Shown here: positions 14,855 through 23,322 of the stretch, piece after piece
How the letters are laid out: every line of letters starts with the position of its first letter
Numbering within the stretch: position 1 is the first letter of the stretch
NCBI GenBank assembly: GCA_023457935.1
Contig: JAEXBA010000090.1
Location: forward strand, 1 to 26,070
From: Bacteroidota bacterium
Lineage (GTDB): Bacteria > Bacteroidota > Bacteroidia > Flavobacteriales > Weeksellaceae
DNA: 26,070 nucleotides
Reading direction: 5' to 3'
The notes under the pieces: generated by a model
What the model saw: only the letters and a program-made list of their open reading frames with translations
Databases searched by the model: none
Told to the model about the DNA's origin: nothing
Program-made: the position numbers and the translations under genes

Positions 14855-15934
14855 TCAGCTTAAAAATTTTGCAAGTCGTTGCGGAAGTATTCCTTTCCGT
14901 GCCTCATCATATTCTTCACGCGTACAGGGCAGACAGTTGTCCGGATTTTCATCTTCCCCGAAATACCACAGATCTGTAAAAGTATCTCTTCGGAACGCAT
15001 ATTCGCGGTCGTCAATCAGAACCCAGAATGTTTCCAGATTTTTTTCTTTCGGATGAGAAGCGCGGATATTGATGCCTTCTATTAAATACCAGATCATCTG
15101 TGCAAGTAGCTGCTGATTCAGAACACAGCCGGTTTCTGAATTGAAATTAAAAATTCCTACCGATTTAAGATTTTCACTCAGGCCTGCTTCTTTCATGTAG
15201 CCGCAGATTTCCCTTCTGTTAAGCCCGTTCACCTGCGGATGAACCGAAAAAGCATCCGAAAAACTTTCGACAGCATCGCAGTTTACCGTAAAAAGATCAG
15301 ATTTTCTGAAATACGGCTCCATTTTTCTGGTGGAATCCATCATTTCAGCCAAACGTACGATATCGAATTCAACCTGTTTGATGATTTTAACGCTGTCCAC
15401 TTCATTGAGATGCTTCTGATAACCCAGAAGATGAAAATTCCTGATGGAAAAATTCTTGGTACTGAAAATTTTCGGCAGAAAGTTTTTTTCTGAAATTTCT
15501 TCGCCCTCCACAGCAAGAGAAACAATATTTGAAATATGCGTGTAGTTCAGATCCTTTTCGTGAAAATTCAGGGCCGAAAAAAGAGAATAGGCAAAATCTG
15601 AACTTCCGCCGATAATCACCGGAACCGTTTTTTTGTAATGACAGGCCGAAAGCACTTCCTGCAGAATGTAATGAGAATCCTGCACCGTTTTCCCGGAAAC
15701 CAGCTCACCCAAATCACAAACCGGAACTTCAAAATCCAGTTTCGAAAGCCTGTAAAGCTGCTTGCGGACTGATGTAAAATCCTGAACTTCAGCATTTCCT
15801 CCGCTTCCGCGCTGGTCTGAAACCCACAGTAAAGCAATTCCGTTTTCCGGAATTTCACTTTCTATGAGTGAACCGAACTGCCATTTTTCAAACCTTACCG
15901 GCTTTGGTGAAATGAGGAAATCTTCAAAATTCAT
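14855..15934 (-). CDS. Arginase/formimidoylglutamase-fold protein with degenerate metal site
   Basis: A 359-residue protein that I relate to ureohydrolases by overall layout: GIALLWVSDQRGSGG near the N-terminus, VPVIIGGSSDFAY (Gly109-Asp113), FSIRNFHLLGYQ, and FTVNCDAVESFSDAF (around 216-230) at the places where arginases carry GGxH, DAHxD and SxDxDxxDP. The manganese ligands are largely gone: the first His is Ser, no DAHxD is seen, and only Cys-Asp remains in the last motif. It is therefore probably not a classical hydrolase. Many flavobacterial genomes place such a gene beside topA, as here. It is the first gene of the polysaccharide unit (stop abutting the glycosyltransferase start), but a role in polysaccharide synthesis is only inferred from position. 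Confidence 0.75.
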   Translation of the reverse strand: MNFEDFLISPKPVRFEKWQFGSLIESEIPENGIALLWVSDQRGSGGNAEVQDFTSVRKQLYRLSKLDFEVPVCDLGELVSGKTVQDSHYILQEVLSACHYKKTVPVIIGGSSDFAYSLFSALNFHEKDLNYTHISNIVSLAVEGEEISEKNFLPKIFSTKNFSIRNFHLLGYQKHLNEVDSVKIIKQVEFDIVRLAEMMDSTRKMEPYFRKSDLFTVNCDAVESFSDAFSVHPQVNGLNRREICGYMKEAGLSENLKSVGIFNFNSETGCVLNQQLLAQMIWYLIEGINIRASHPKEKNLETFWVLIDDREYAFRRDTFTDLWYFGEDENPDNCLPCTREEYDEARKGILPQRLAKFLS

Positions 15935-15952
15935 CGGAAACTTATATTTCTA

Positions 15953-15960
15953 CAAAACTA
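15953..15960 (-). promoter_or_regulatory. Candidate -7 box for the arginase-like/polysaccharide unit
   Basis: Minus-strand TAGTTTTG matches TAnnTTTG and lies 18 bp before the ATG, between that gene and the topA terminator. No clear -33 TTTG lies 19 bp upstream, where the T-rich tail of the terminator is. A transcript from here would have a short leader of about 10 nt. Confidence 0.4.
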
Positions 15961-15971
15961 TTAAAACTGCA

Positions 15972-16010
15972 TAAAAAAACCTTACTTTTTTGAGGCAAGG
16001 TAAGGTTTTG
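15972..16010 (-). terminator. Intrinsic terminator of topA
   Basis: On the minus strand AAAACCTTAC (16009-16000) pairs perfectly with GTAAGGTTTT (15985-15976) around a 14-nt loop, and T residues continue after the stem. It begins about 10 bp downstream of the topA stop codon and separates topA from the arginase-like/polysaccharide unit. Confidence 0.88.
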
Positions 16011-16019
16011 TGTTGATCT

Positions 16020-18572
16020 TTATTTTTTCTTCGGGGCGGGCTTTTTTGCGGCCGGCTTTTTAGCGGCTGTTTTCTTTGCGGCCGGCTTTTTCTTCTCTGC
16101 AAAAGCGGTTTTATCCTGCGCCGTAATCCATTTTTTTACTTCTTCCAGAGAAACTTCAGCGAGTTCTTCAGCGGTGTATTTCTCGTCTTTTTTATTTTTC
16201 GGAATCTTGAAATTGCTTTTTCCGAATTTAATGAAAGGGCCCCATCTTCCGTTTTCTATGGAGATTTTTTCTTTTTCCCACTGCTGAATGTAACGGTTGG
16301 CTTCTTTTTCGATTTTTGCGGCAATCAGTTCATGAATTTCTGTTTCGGTAAGATTATCGAAATCGTACTTTTTCGGAACATTCACATACATATCTTTATA
16401 CTTCACAAATGGACCGAATCTTCCTGTTCCTTTTGTTACCGGTTCACCTTTAAAGGTTGCAACCGGAGCATCGGCCTTTATTTTTTCACGAATCACTTCT
16501 TCGGCATGTTCCTGATCGACAGAAAAAGGATCAGTTCCTCTTCCCAAAGAAATAAACGTTTCGCCCCATTTTACGTAAGGTCCGTAACGCCCAACTCCAA
16601 CTGAAACAGTTTTGCCTTCATAATCACTAAGATCAAACGGAATTTTGAACAGTTCCAAAGCTTCATCAAGTGAAATAGTGGCAATATTCTGGTGCGGAAG
16701 CAAAGACGCAAATTTTTTCTCTTCATCATCGGCTTCACCAATCTGAATCATTGCGCCATAACGGCCCATTCTTGCATAAACATTTTTGCCGGATTTCGGA
16801 TCTTTGCCCAGTTCACGTTCTCCGGTTGCGCGGTCTGCATTTTCTTCAACATGTTCAATCCGCGGATGGAAAAAGTCGTAGAAATCAGTCATTACGTTTT
16901 TCCACTTCTTCCCGCCTTCCGCAATATCATCAAATTCCTGCTCCACTCTTGCCGTAAAACCGTAATCCAGAATTTCAGCAAAATTATCGGTAAGGAATTC
17001 ATTAACCACCTCACCAATATCCGTTGGAACAAATTTATTTTTATCGCCACCGAATTTCTCCGTCAGGATTTCCTTTTTAATGTCTGATTTTGAAAGTGAC
17101 ATTTTCAGGATTTCTCTTTCCTGTGGCTCAATTTCGCGTTTGTCAACATATTCACGGTTCTGAATGGTCTGAATGGTTGGTGCGTAAGTTGAAGGTCTTC
17201 CGATTCCAAGTTCTTCCAGTTTTTTCACTAAACCGGCTTCAGTATATCTTGCAGAAGGCCTTGTAAATTTCTCTGTTGCGGTGATTTTTTTGAAATTCAG
17301 TACTTCACCGACTTTAACTTTTGGAAGCAGTTTCTCGTTGTCTTCAGCATCTTCATCATCATTTTTAGTAATTCCGTATGCTTTCAGGAAACCGTCAAAA
17401 ACGATTACTTCGCCCTGAGCTTCAAAATTCTGAGGAAGTTTAGAATCGCCAATTTCAATGGTGGTTTTTTCGATTTCAGCATTCGCCATCTGAGACGCTA
17501 AAGTTCTTCTGTAAATCAGCTGATAAAGTTTGTTCAGCTGTGCATCACCAATGGACTTTACAGAAAAATCGGTCGGTCGGATTGCTTCGTGAGCCTCCTG
17601 TGCCGATGACGATTTTGTTGTATAATTTCTCGGTTTGGAGTATTTCTCGCCGTATTCCGAAATAATCTGCGCTTTTGCTCCGTTGATTGCTTCCTGAGAA
17701 AGGTTTACAGAGTCGGTTCTCATATAAGTAATAAAACCTTCTTCGTACAGTCTTTGGGCAACTCTCATAGTGGAAGTAACGCCGTAACCAAGACGGTTTG
17801 AAGCTTCCTGCTGTAAAGTTGAGGTTGTAAAAGGCGCTGATGCAGAACGGGTTCCCGGTTTGGTTTCTACATTCAGGACTTTGAATTCTGTATCTTTAGA
17901 AAGGTTGAGAAACTGTTCCGCTTCGTTTTCGTTCGTGAAATCTTTTTTGGTTTTGGCCGAAATGTCCTGCTTTGCCTCGTTTACAAAAACGCCTTCCATT
18001 CTGAAAGAAGATTTTGGTTCGAAAGCACGGATTTCCTGTTCCCTTTCCACAATCAGTCTTACTGCAACCGACTGAACTCTTCCCGCCGAAAGTCCGGTTT
18101 TTACTTTTTTCCAAAGTACCGGCGACATTTCAAAACCTACAATTCTGTCCAGAACTCTTCTCGCCTGCTGGGCGTTAACAAGATTCTGATCTATTGTTCT
18201 TGGATTTTCAATGGCTTTCAGGATAGCATTCTTGGTGATTTCGTGAAAAACAATTCTTTTCGTATTCTCGTCTTTCAGTTTAAGTTCCTGTGCCAAATGC
18301 CATGCAATTGCCTCTCCTTCACGGTCTTCATCGGAAGCCAGCCAAATGGTTTCTGCTCTCTTCGCTGCGTCTTTCAGTTCCGAAACAACTTTTCTTTTGT
18401 CTGCAGAAACTTCATAATCGGGTGTGAAACTAGTAAGGTCGATTCCCATTCCTTTTTTAGGAAGATCGCGGATGTGTCCGAAGCTTGATTTTACTTCAAA
18501 ATCCTTTCCGAGATACTTCTGAATGGTCTTTGCTTTTGCTGGTGATTCGACTATAACTAAATTTTTTGACAT
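16020..18572 (-). CDS. topA: DNA topoisomerase I (type IA)
   Basis: The start is taken at the ATG (18572-18570) giving MSKNLVIVESPAKAK; this begins the Toprim domain directly and lies just downstream of a consensus promoter, whereas an in-frame TTG at 18590 overlaps the promoter. The 850-residue enzyme relaxes negative supercoils. Toprim motifs (VESPAKAKTIQ; ASDEDREGEAIAWHL) and the catalytic TYMRTD with active-site Tyr283 are present. The C-terminus has Toprim_CRPT-type repeats (GRYGAMIQIGE, GRYGPYVKWGE, GRFGPFVKYKD, GRWGPFIKFGK) in place of zinc ribbons. It ends in a Lys/Ala/Pro-rich basic tail of about 24 residues, resembling histone H1 tails. Confidence 0.96.
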   Translation of the reverse strand: MSKNLVIVESPAKAKTIQKYLGKDFEVKSSFGHIRDLPKKGMGIDLTSFTPDYEVSADKRKVVSELKDAAKRAETIWLASDEDREGEAIAWHLAQELKLKDENTKRIVFHEITKNAILKAIENPRTIDQNLVNAQQARRVLDRIVGFEMSPVLWKKVKTGLSAGRVQSVAVRLIVEREQEIRAFEPKSSFRMEGVFVNEAKQDISAKTKKDFTNENEAEQFLNLSKDTEFKVLNVETKPGTRSASAPFTTSTLQQEASNRLGYGVTSTMRVAQRLYEEGFITYMRTDSVNLSQEAINGAKAQIISEYGEKYSKPRNYTTKSSSAQEAHEAIRPTDFSVKSIGDAQLNKLYQLIYRRTLASQMANAEIEKTTIEIGDSKLPQNFEAQGEVIVFDGFLKAYGITKNDDEDAEDNEKLLPKVKVGEVLNFKKITATEKFTRPSARYTEAGLVKKLEELGIGRPSTYAPTIQTIQNREYVDKREIEPQEREILKMSLSKSDIKKEILTEKFGGDKNKFVPTDIGEVVNEFLTDNFAEILDYGFTARVEQEFDDIAEGGKKWKNVMTDFYDFFHPRIEHVEENADRATGERELGKDPKSGKNVYARMGRYGAMIQIGEADDEEKKFASLLPHQNIATISLDEALELFKIPFDLSDYEGKTVSVGVGRYGPYVKWGETFISLGRGTDPFSVDQEHAEEVIREKIKADAPVATFKGEPVTKGTGRFGPFVKYKDMYVNVPKKYDFDNLTETEIHELIAAKIEKEANRYIQQWEKEKISIENGRWGPFIKFGKSNFKIPKNKKDEKYTAEELAEVSLEEVKKWITAQDKTAFAEKKKPAAKKTAAKKPAAKKPAPKKK

Positions 18573-18587
18573 CCGTGAAAATTTTTG

Positions 18588-18617
18588 CAAAAGTAGAATT
18601 TTTTTTATTGGTGCAAA
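18588..18617 (-). promoter_or_regulatory. topA promoter
   Basis: Minus-strand TACTTTTG (18595-18588) fits the -7 consensus and TTTG (18617-18614) the -33 element, separated by 18 bp. The start codon lies 15 bp after the -7 box, so the leader would be short (about 8-10 nt), which is normal for flavobacterial mRNAs. Confidence 0.75.
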
Positions 18618-18714
18618 CTTTCGGCTTTATTTGTATTGAATCTAAGTAAAGAAAAAACAGGAAAAATCCCCGTTTTCCGTAATAGAAATTAAAGTAAATT
18701 TACCGCCTGAAACT
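18618..18714 (+). promoter_or_regulatory. Divergent upstream region of the pigment cluster
   Basis: The 142-bp gap between topA and the MMPL fusion gene must hold the pigment promoter. The nearest -7-like site is TAAATTTA (18695-18702), one mismatch from TAnnTTTG, 13 bp before the ATG, without a clear -33 partner. A perfect 6-bp inverted repeat GGAAAA / TTTTCC (18660-18665 and 18673-18678) with a 7-nt spacer sits just upstream and could be an operator or a weak hairpin. Neither is more than a candidate. Confidence 0.35.
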
Positions 18715-21700
18715 ATGCACCGCTTTTTTCTATCCATATATTATTACGTCCGGAAAAACAGACTTATTGCAGCTGTTGCAGCGGTACTGTTCCTGGCAGT
18801 TTCACTTTTTTTTGCCTCTAAGATTAAATTTGATGAAGACATCAGCCAGATTATCCCAAAAGGCGAAAAATCGGACCTTACTGCGAAAGTGCTTTCCCAG
18901 CTTAATTTTTCAGACCGAATTATTGTCATCATTGAAAGCAAAGATAACGGTGACGGATTTTCCCTTTCAGAAACTGCAGATTCTTTCACCGAGAAAATAC
19001 AGCCGCTGAAGCCGTATATCAAATCGGTTCAGGGAAAGGTGGAAGATAACCAGATTTCTGAGACTTTTGATTTCGTCAGCGCAAACCTTCCGTTATTATT
19101 GAATGAAAATGACTATAAAATCATTGAGCAAAGAATCCGTAAAGACAGCATTGCAGCAAAAACCGAAGCCAACTACAAAGCGCTGGTCTCGCCAACGAGT
19201 TTGGTGACGAAGGATTTCATTAAAAAAGATCCGCTGGGCATTTCGTTTTTAGGTTTGGAGAAACTGAACAGTCTGAACCTCAGCAAAGATTTCAAACTGG
19301 AAGACAATTACGTCGTAACCAATGACGGGAAAAACCTTTTGCTTTTTATTGAACCGGTTTTTGGCGGTGGCGAAACGAAAAACAGCGAAGTTTTTGTTGA
19401 AAAACTCAACCGGATAAAAGATCAGCTGAATAGTGAGTTCAAAGGAAAAACTGAAATCAGCTATTTCGGCTCGCCAATCATTGCGGTTGCAAATGCAAAA
19501 CAGATTAAAAAAGACATTCAGAGTACGGTTCTTATTTCATCGGGAATCCTTCTGCTTCTGCTGATTTTTTACTTCAGGAACTTTTTTGCGCCGGTTATCA
19601 TTTTTATTCCGACCATTTTCGGGGCAGCGGGCGGACTGTTTTTTATGTATTTAATTAAGGACAGGATTTCTGCCATTTCTTTAAGTGTAAGCGCCATTCT
19701 GATTGGAATTACGATTGATTATGCGATTCATGTTCTGACGCATTACAAACACAAACAGAACATTGAAGAAGTTTTCAGGGAAATCGTTCATCCGGTGATG
19801 ATGAGTGCTTCCACAACGGCAGTTTCGTTTCTCTGTCTGGTTTTTGTGAGGTCTGAAGCGCTGAAAGATCTTGGAATTTTTGCCAGTGTTACCGTTTTGC
19901 TTTCTGCGGTTTTTACACTGATTATCATTCCGCATATTTATCAACCTTCCAAAAAGGAAAAGAATGCGAAACCAACCGTTATCGACAAAATCGGCGCTTA
20001 TCCTTACGAAAAAAACAAATGGCTGATTATTTTCTGTACTATCCTGATTGTAGCAAGTTTTTTCGGTTTCACTAAAATTAAATTCAATCAGAACATTAAC
20101 GATCTGAATTATATTCCCGCCGATCAGCAGGCGAACGAGAAAAAGCTTCAGGAAATGTCGGATTTAACAGATAAATCGGTTTATGTTGTTTCGTATGGAA
20201 ATTCTGAAGCAGAGGCGCTTGAAAAGAATTCAAAACTGGTGAATTTTCTTCAGCAGGAACAGAAAAAAGGTGAAATACTGAGTTTCAATTCCATCGGAGA
20301 AATCATGCTTTCTGAAAAAGAACAGCACGAAAAAATCCGTAAGTGGAATGAATTCTGGACGCCGGAGAAAAAACAGCAGACGCTTTCAGCATTCAGAACC
20401 GAAGGGCATAAATTTGGTTTTAACAGCAACGCTTTTGACGGTTTGGAAAATCTTTTAAAGAAAGCGGACGAACCGATTTCCAATGCCGATTACAAAAATC
20501 TTAAAGCGCTGCAGTTATCAGAATTTCTCAGCAGCGGACAGGGAATTCATACGGTTTCAACGGTTGTAAAACTCAATGAGAAAAACCGTGACCGCTTCAT
20601 TAAATCAGTGGAACAGAATCATGATGTTCTCGCTATTGACCGTCAGCAAATCAATGAAAATTTTCTTGGACTTCTTAAAGATGATTTCAATACGCTCGTC
20701 AATTATTCGCTGATTGCCGTAATTGTTATTTTCTTTCTGTTTTTCCGGAATGTGGATTTAACAGTAATGGCCGTAATTCCGATTGTTCTTTCGGGCGTCG
20801 TCACAGCAGGAATTCTGTATTTTCTTGGTCTAGAACTGAATATTTTCAGTACAATTGTCTGTACCTTAATTTTTGGCGCCGGCGTTGATTTTAATATTTT
20901 CCTGACACAGGCTTTACAGAAAGAAATCACAACCGGAAAGGAACAGCTTCCTTTGTACCGCGTTTCGATAATTTTGGCTTTGCTTACGACCGTTTTAGCA
21001 GTCGGCGCCTTGGTTTTTGCTAAGCATCCTGCTCTTTTTTCGGTTTCTTCAGTCGCTTTGGTTGGCCTTTTAGCGGTAACGGTTATTTCGTTCGCAATGT
21101 ATCCGCTGACCTTCAGATTTATGAAGAACCGCGCCGAAAAAGGCCTTTCGCCGGTCTCTTTCAGAACTGTTGCGAACTCTTTTATTTCCCTGATTTATTA
21201 TGGTTTGGGTGGACTGTTTTTTTCATTCATCGGACATTTCTTCATCCGGAATTCAAAAGGAAAAATGCTGGAAAACACGAAAAAGTTTGTTGCTTTTTAT
21301 GTAAAATCGGTTCTGTATTCCAATCCTTTTGTTAAAAAGAAAGTCATCAATGCTGTTGGCGAAGATTTCAGCAAACCTTCAGTAATTATCGCCAATCACA
21401 ATTCTTCACTCGACACATTGAGTTTGGGAATGGTAACACACAAAATCGTCTATCTGGTGAACGACTGGGTGTATAAATCACCTTTCTTTGGAAGACTTGT
21501 TCGCGATCTTGGATTTTTTCCCGTTTCGCAGGGAATTGAAAACGGCATCGACAAACTTCAGGAAAAGATTGATCAGGGTTACTCGCTGATGATTTTTCCG
21601 GAAGCAGAACGTTCCCTGGATAATGATGTGAAAAGGTTTCATAAAGGCGCTTTTTATCTTGCAGAAAAATACGGACTGGATATTCTGCCGGTTTATATTC

Positions 21701-22368
21701 ACGGAAATTCCGAAGTAATGCCTAAAGGCGATCTGTTTATTCACGACGGTGCCATAACGGTGAAAGTTGGTGAACGAATCAGCCATAACGATGAAAATTT
21801 TGGCAAAACCTATTCAGAAAGAACAAAAAAAATCAATGCTGAATTCAGGCAGAATTTTGCTGCGTTCCGAAAAGAGCGGGAAGACGAAAATTATTTCAGA
21901 AAAGTACTGTTCAGAAGCTTTATGTTTAAGGAAAACGATGTAGTGGAAAGTGTTAAGAAAGTTTTTGAGCATAATAAAAGCGTTTACCACCGGCTGAATC
22001 CGCATTTGGGCAAAAACAACACGATTCTTCATATTGCTGATGATTTCGGTCAGAAAGATGCGCTTTTTGTCCTTCAGGAAGCTTCACGAAAGATTTTCAG
22101 TTATATTGAAAATGAAGAAAGGCGCGATGTCGCAAAACAGAATTACCTTGTGAAACGCCGGAAACTCATTTACGTTGAAGAACTAACGGTAATTAGTAAA
22201 AATCCTGATATTCTGCTGATTTCTACAGAAGATTTTGATTTTTCAGGATTGAAATCTGTACCGAAAACCATAATTTTTCTTACTGTAAAACCTTCACTTC
22301 CTGAAGATTACCATCATCAGATACTTCACGAAGAAGCCGGTTTCATTATTTACGGCATAAAAGAATAA
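18715..22368 (+). CDS. MMPL/RND-type exporter fused to lysophospholipid-type acyltransferase and methyltransferase-like tail
   Basis: A 1217-residue fusion. Residues 1-835 form an MMPL/RND transporter with two repeats of one helix, a large extracytoplasmic loop and five helices (first helix about 14-32; later bundles about 270-405 and 660-810). Residues about 870-1040 are a PlsC-type acyltransferase with the catalytic NHxxxxD motif (His895, Asp900) and FPEAERS (961-967). Residues about 1050-1217 align in layout with a class I SAM methyltransferase, but the glycine motif is replaced by ILHIADDFGQ (1104-1113). Such trifunctional proteins occur in flexirubin clusters, where they are thought to move and acylate the aryl-polyene product or its lipid partner. 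It is the first gene of the plus-strand pigment unit. Confidence 0.9.
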   Translation: MHRFFLSIYYYVRKNRLIAAVAAVLFLAVSLFFASKIKFDEDISQIIPKGEKSDLTAKVLSQLNFSDRIIVIIESKDNGDGFSLSETADSFTEKIQPLKPYIKSVQGKVEDNQISETFDFVSANLPLLLNENDYKIIEQRIRKDSIAAKTEANYKALVSPTSLVTKDFIKKDPLGISFLGLEKLNSLNLSKDFKLEDNYVVTNDGKNLLLFIEPVFGGGETKNSEVFVEKLNRIKDQLNSEFKGKTEISYFGSPIIAVANAKQIKKDIQSTVLISSGILLLLLIFYFRNFFAPVIIFIPTIFGAAGGLFFMYLIKDRISAISLSVSAILIGITIDYAIHVLTHYKHKQNIEEVFREIVHPVMMSASTTAVSFLCLVFVRSEALKDLGIFASVTVLLSAVFTLIIIPHIYQPSKKEKNAKPTVIDKIGAYPYEKNKWLIIFCTILIVASFFGFTKIKFNQNINDLNYIPADQQANEKKLQEMSDLTDKSVYVVSYGNSEAEALEKNSKLVNFLQQEQKKGEILSFNSIGEIMLSEKEQHEKIRKWNEFWTPEKKQQTLSAFRTEGHKFGFNSNAFDGLENLLKKADEPISNADYKNLKALQLSEFLSSGQGIHTVSTVVKLNEKNRDRFIKSVEQNHDVLAIDRQQINENFLGLLKDDFNTLVNYSLIAVIVIFFLFFRNVDLTVMAVIPIVLSGVVTAGILYFLGLELNIFSTIVCTLIFGAGVDFNIFLTQALQKEITTGKEQLPLYRVSIILALLTTVLAVGALVFAKHPALFSVSSVALVGLLAVTVISFAMYPLTFRFMKNRAEKGLSPVSFRTVANSFISLIYYGLGGLFFSFIGHFFIRNSKGKMLENTKKFVAFYVKSVLYSNPFVKKKVINAVGEDFSKPSVIIANHNSSLDTLSLGMVTHKIVYLVNDWVYKSPFFGRLVRDLGFFPVSQGIENGIDKLQEKIDQGYSLMIFPEAERSLDNDVKRFHKGAFYLAEKYGLDILPVYIHGNSEVMPKGDLFIHDGAITVKVGERISHNDENFGKTYSERTKKINAEFRQNFAAFRKEREDENYFRKVLFRSFMFKENDVVESVKKVFEHNKSVYHRLNPHLGKNNTILHIADDFGQKDALFVLQEASRKIFSYIENEERRDVAKQNYLVKRRKLIYVEELTVISKNPDILLISTEDFDFSGLKSVPKTIIFLTVKPSLPEDYHHQILHEEAGFIIYGIKE

Positions 22369-22374
22369 TTTTAA

Positions 22375-22382
22375 TATTTTTG
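22375..22382 (+). promoter_or_regulatory. Candidate internal -7 box before darA
   Basis: TATTTTTG fits TAnnTTTG and ends 20 bp before the darA ATG, in the 34-bp gap after the fusion gene. No good -33 TTTG is seen upstream, so this is a weak call. If active, darA and following genes could be transcribed separately from the exporter. Confidence 0.35.
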
Positions 22383-22402
22383 CAGAAACCGAGAAAGTAA
22401 TA

Positions 22403-23308
22403 ATGTCCAAAAATATATTGGTGACGTATTATTCGCAAACGGGACAGCTGCAGGAAATCATGAAAAATATTGCTGCTGTTTTTGCTGAAAATAATGAAGA
22501 ATACCAGGTCACCTTTTACGAAATAAAACTGAAAGAAGATTTTGCTTTTCCGTGGGACAGTGAAGTTTTTTATAACACTTTCCCGGAAAGTTATCTGCAG
22601 GTTCCGAAAGAAATCGTTCCGCCACCGGACGAAATTCTGAACAAAAAATACGACCTTATCCTTTTTGGATATCAGGTTTGGTTTTTAACGCCTTCCATTC
22701 CCATTATTTCCTTTCTGAAAAGTCCGTACGCCGAAAAACTGCTTGCAGATACACCTTTGGTTACAGTTTCCGGAACGCGGAATATGTGGATGCTATCTCA
22801 GGACAAACTGAAGGTTCATTTGGCCAGGCTGAAATCGAAGCTTGTCGGAAACATTGCTTTGGTTGACCGACACGACAATTACACCAGTGTTCTGACGATT
22901 CTGAACTGGCTTCAAACCGGCCACAAGGAAAAAACCAAATATCTTCCGGCAGCAGGAATTGCCCAAAAGGAAATAGATGAAGCCGGAAAATTCGGAAAAA
23001 TCATCAGAAAATATGCCGACAAAGGCAGTTACGACGGAATGCAGAAAGAACTTGTAAGCAATGGCGCCGTTGAAGTAAGACCTTTCCTTCTGAAAGTGGA
23101 AACCGTTGGAAACAAACTGTTTACCGTTTTCTCAGGAATCATCAAAAAGAACCCGCAGAAACGCAAATTCTGGGTCGGCGTTTACAAATTCTATCTTTTC
23201 TTTGCCATTTGGGTAGTTTCACCAATTGTACTGTTTTTCTTTACTTTGCTGACTCCTCTGTTTTACGGTAAAAGAAAAAGACAGATTGAAAAATATCAGG
23301 GATTATAA
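22403..23308 (+). CDS. darA: DarA-type dialkylresorcinol biosynthesis protein (flavodoxin-like aromatase)
   Basis: A 301-residue protein whose N-terminus ILVTYYSQTGQLQEIM (5-20) has the flavodoxin FMN phosphate-binding loop (SQTGQ). FGYQVWFLTPSIPIISFLK (about 89-107) matches the second flavin-contact region. Two hydrophobic stretches near the C-terminus (about 265-293) probably attach it to the membrane, and it ends with a basic tail. In dialkylresorcinol/flexirubin pathways, DarA acts with the ketosynthase DarB to give the resorcinol ring; it has been described both as condensing enzyme and as aromatase, the second fitting the flavin fold. It is followed directly by darB (14 bp), which supports the name. 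Confidence 0.85.
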   Translation: MSKNILVTYYSQTGQLQEIMKNIAAVFAENNEEYQVTFYEIKLKEDFAFPWDSEVFYNTFPESYLQVPKEIVPPPDEILNKKYDLILFGYQVWFLTPSIPIISFLKSPYAEKLLADTPLVTVSGTRNMWMLSQDKLKVHLARLKSKLVGNIALVDRHDNYTSVLTILNWLQTGHKEKTKYLPAAGIAQKEIDEAGKFGKIIRKYADKGSYDGMQKELVSNGAVEVRPFLLKVETVGNKLFTVFSGIIKKNPQKRKFWVGVYKFYLFFAIWVVSPIVLFFFTLLTPLFYGKRKRQIEKYQGL

Positions 23309-23322
23309 CCACACAATATATT

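Noticed and set aside
16692..17087. Plus-strand frame of 131 codons opposite topA
   Set aside because: It lies antisense to a well-conserved enzyme, is dominated by Phe and Ile runs from the reverse strand, and has no recognisable motif.
18660..18678. Hairpin GGAAAA/TTTTCC as a bidirectional terminator
   Set aside because: It lies upstream of both divergent genes, not after any gene, and has a weak A/T stem; at most it is an operator or leader hairpin.
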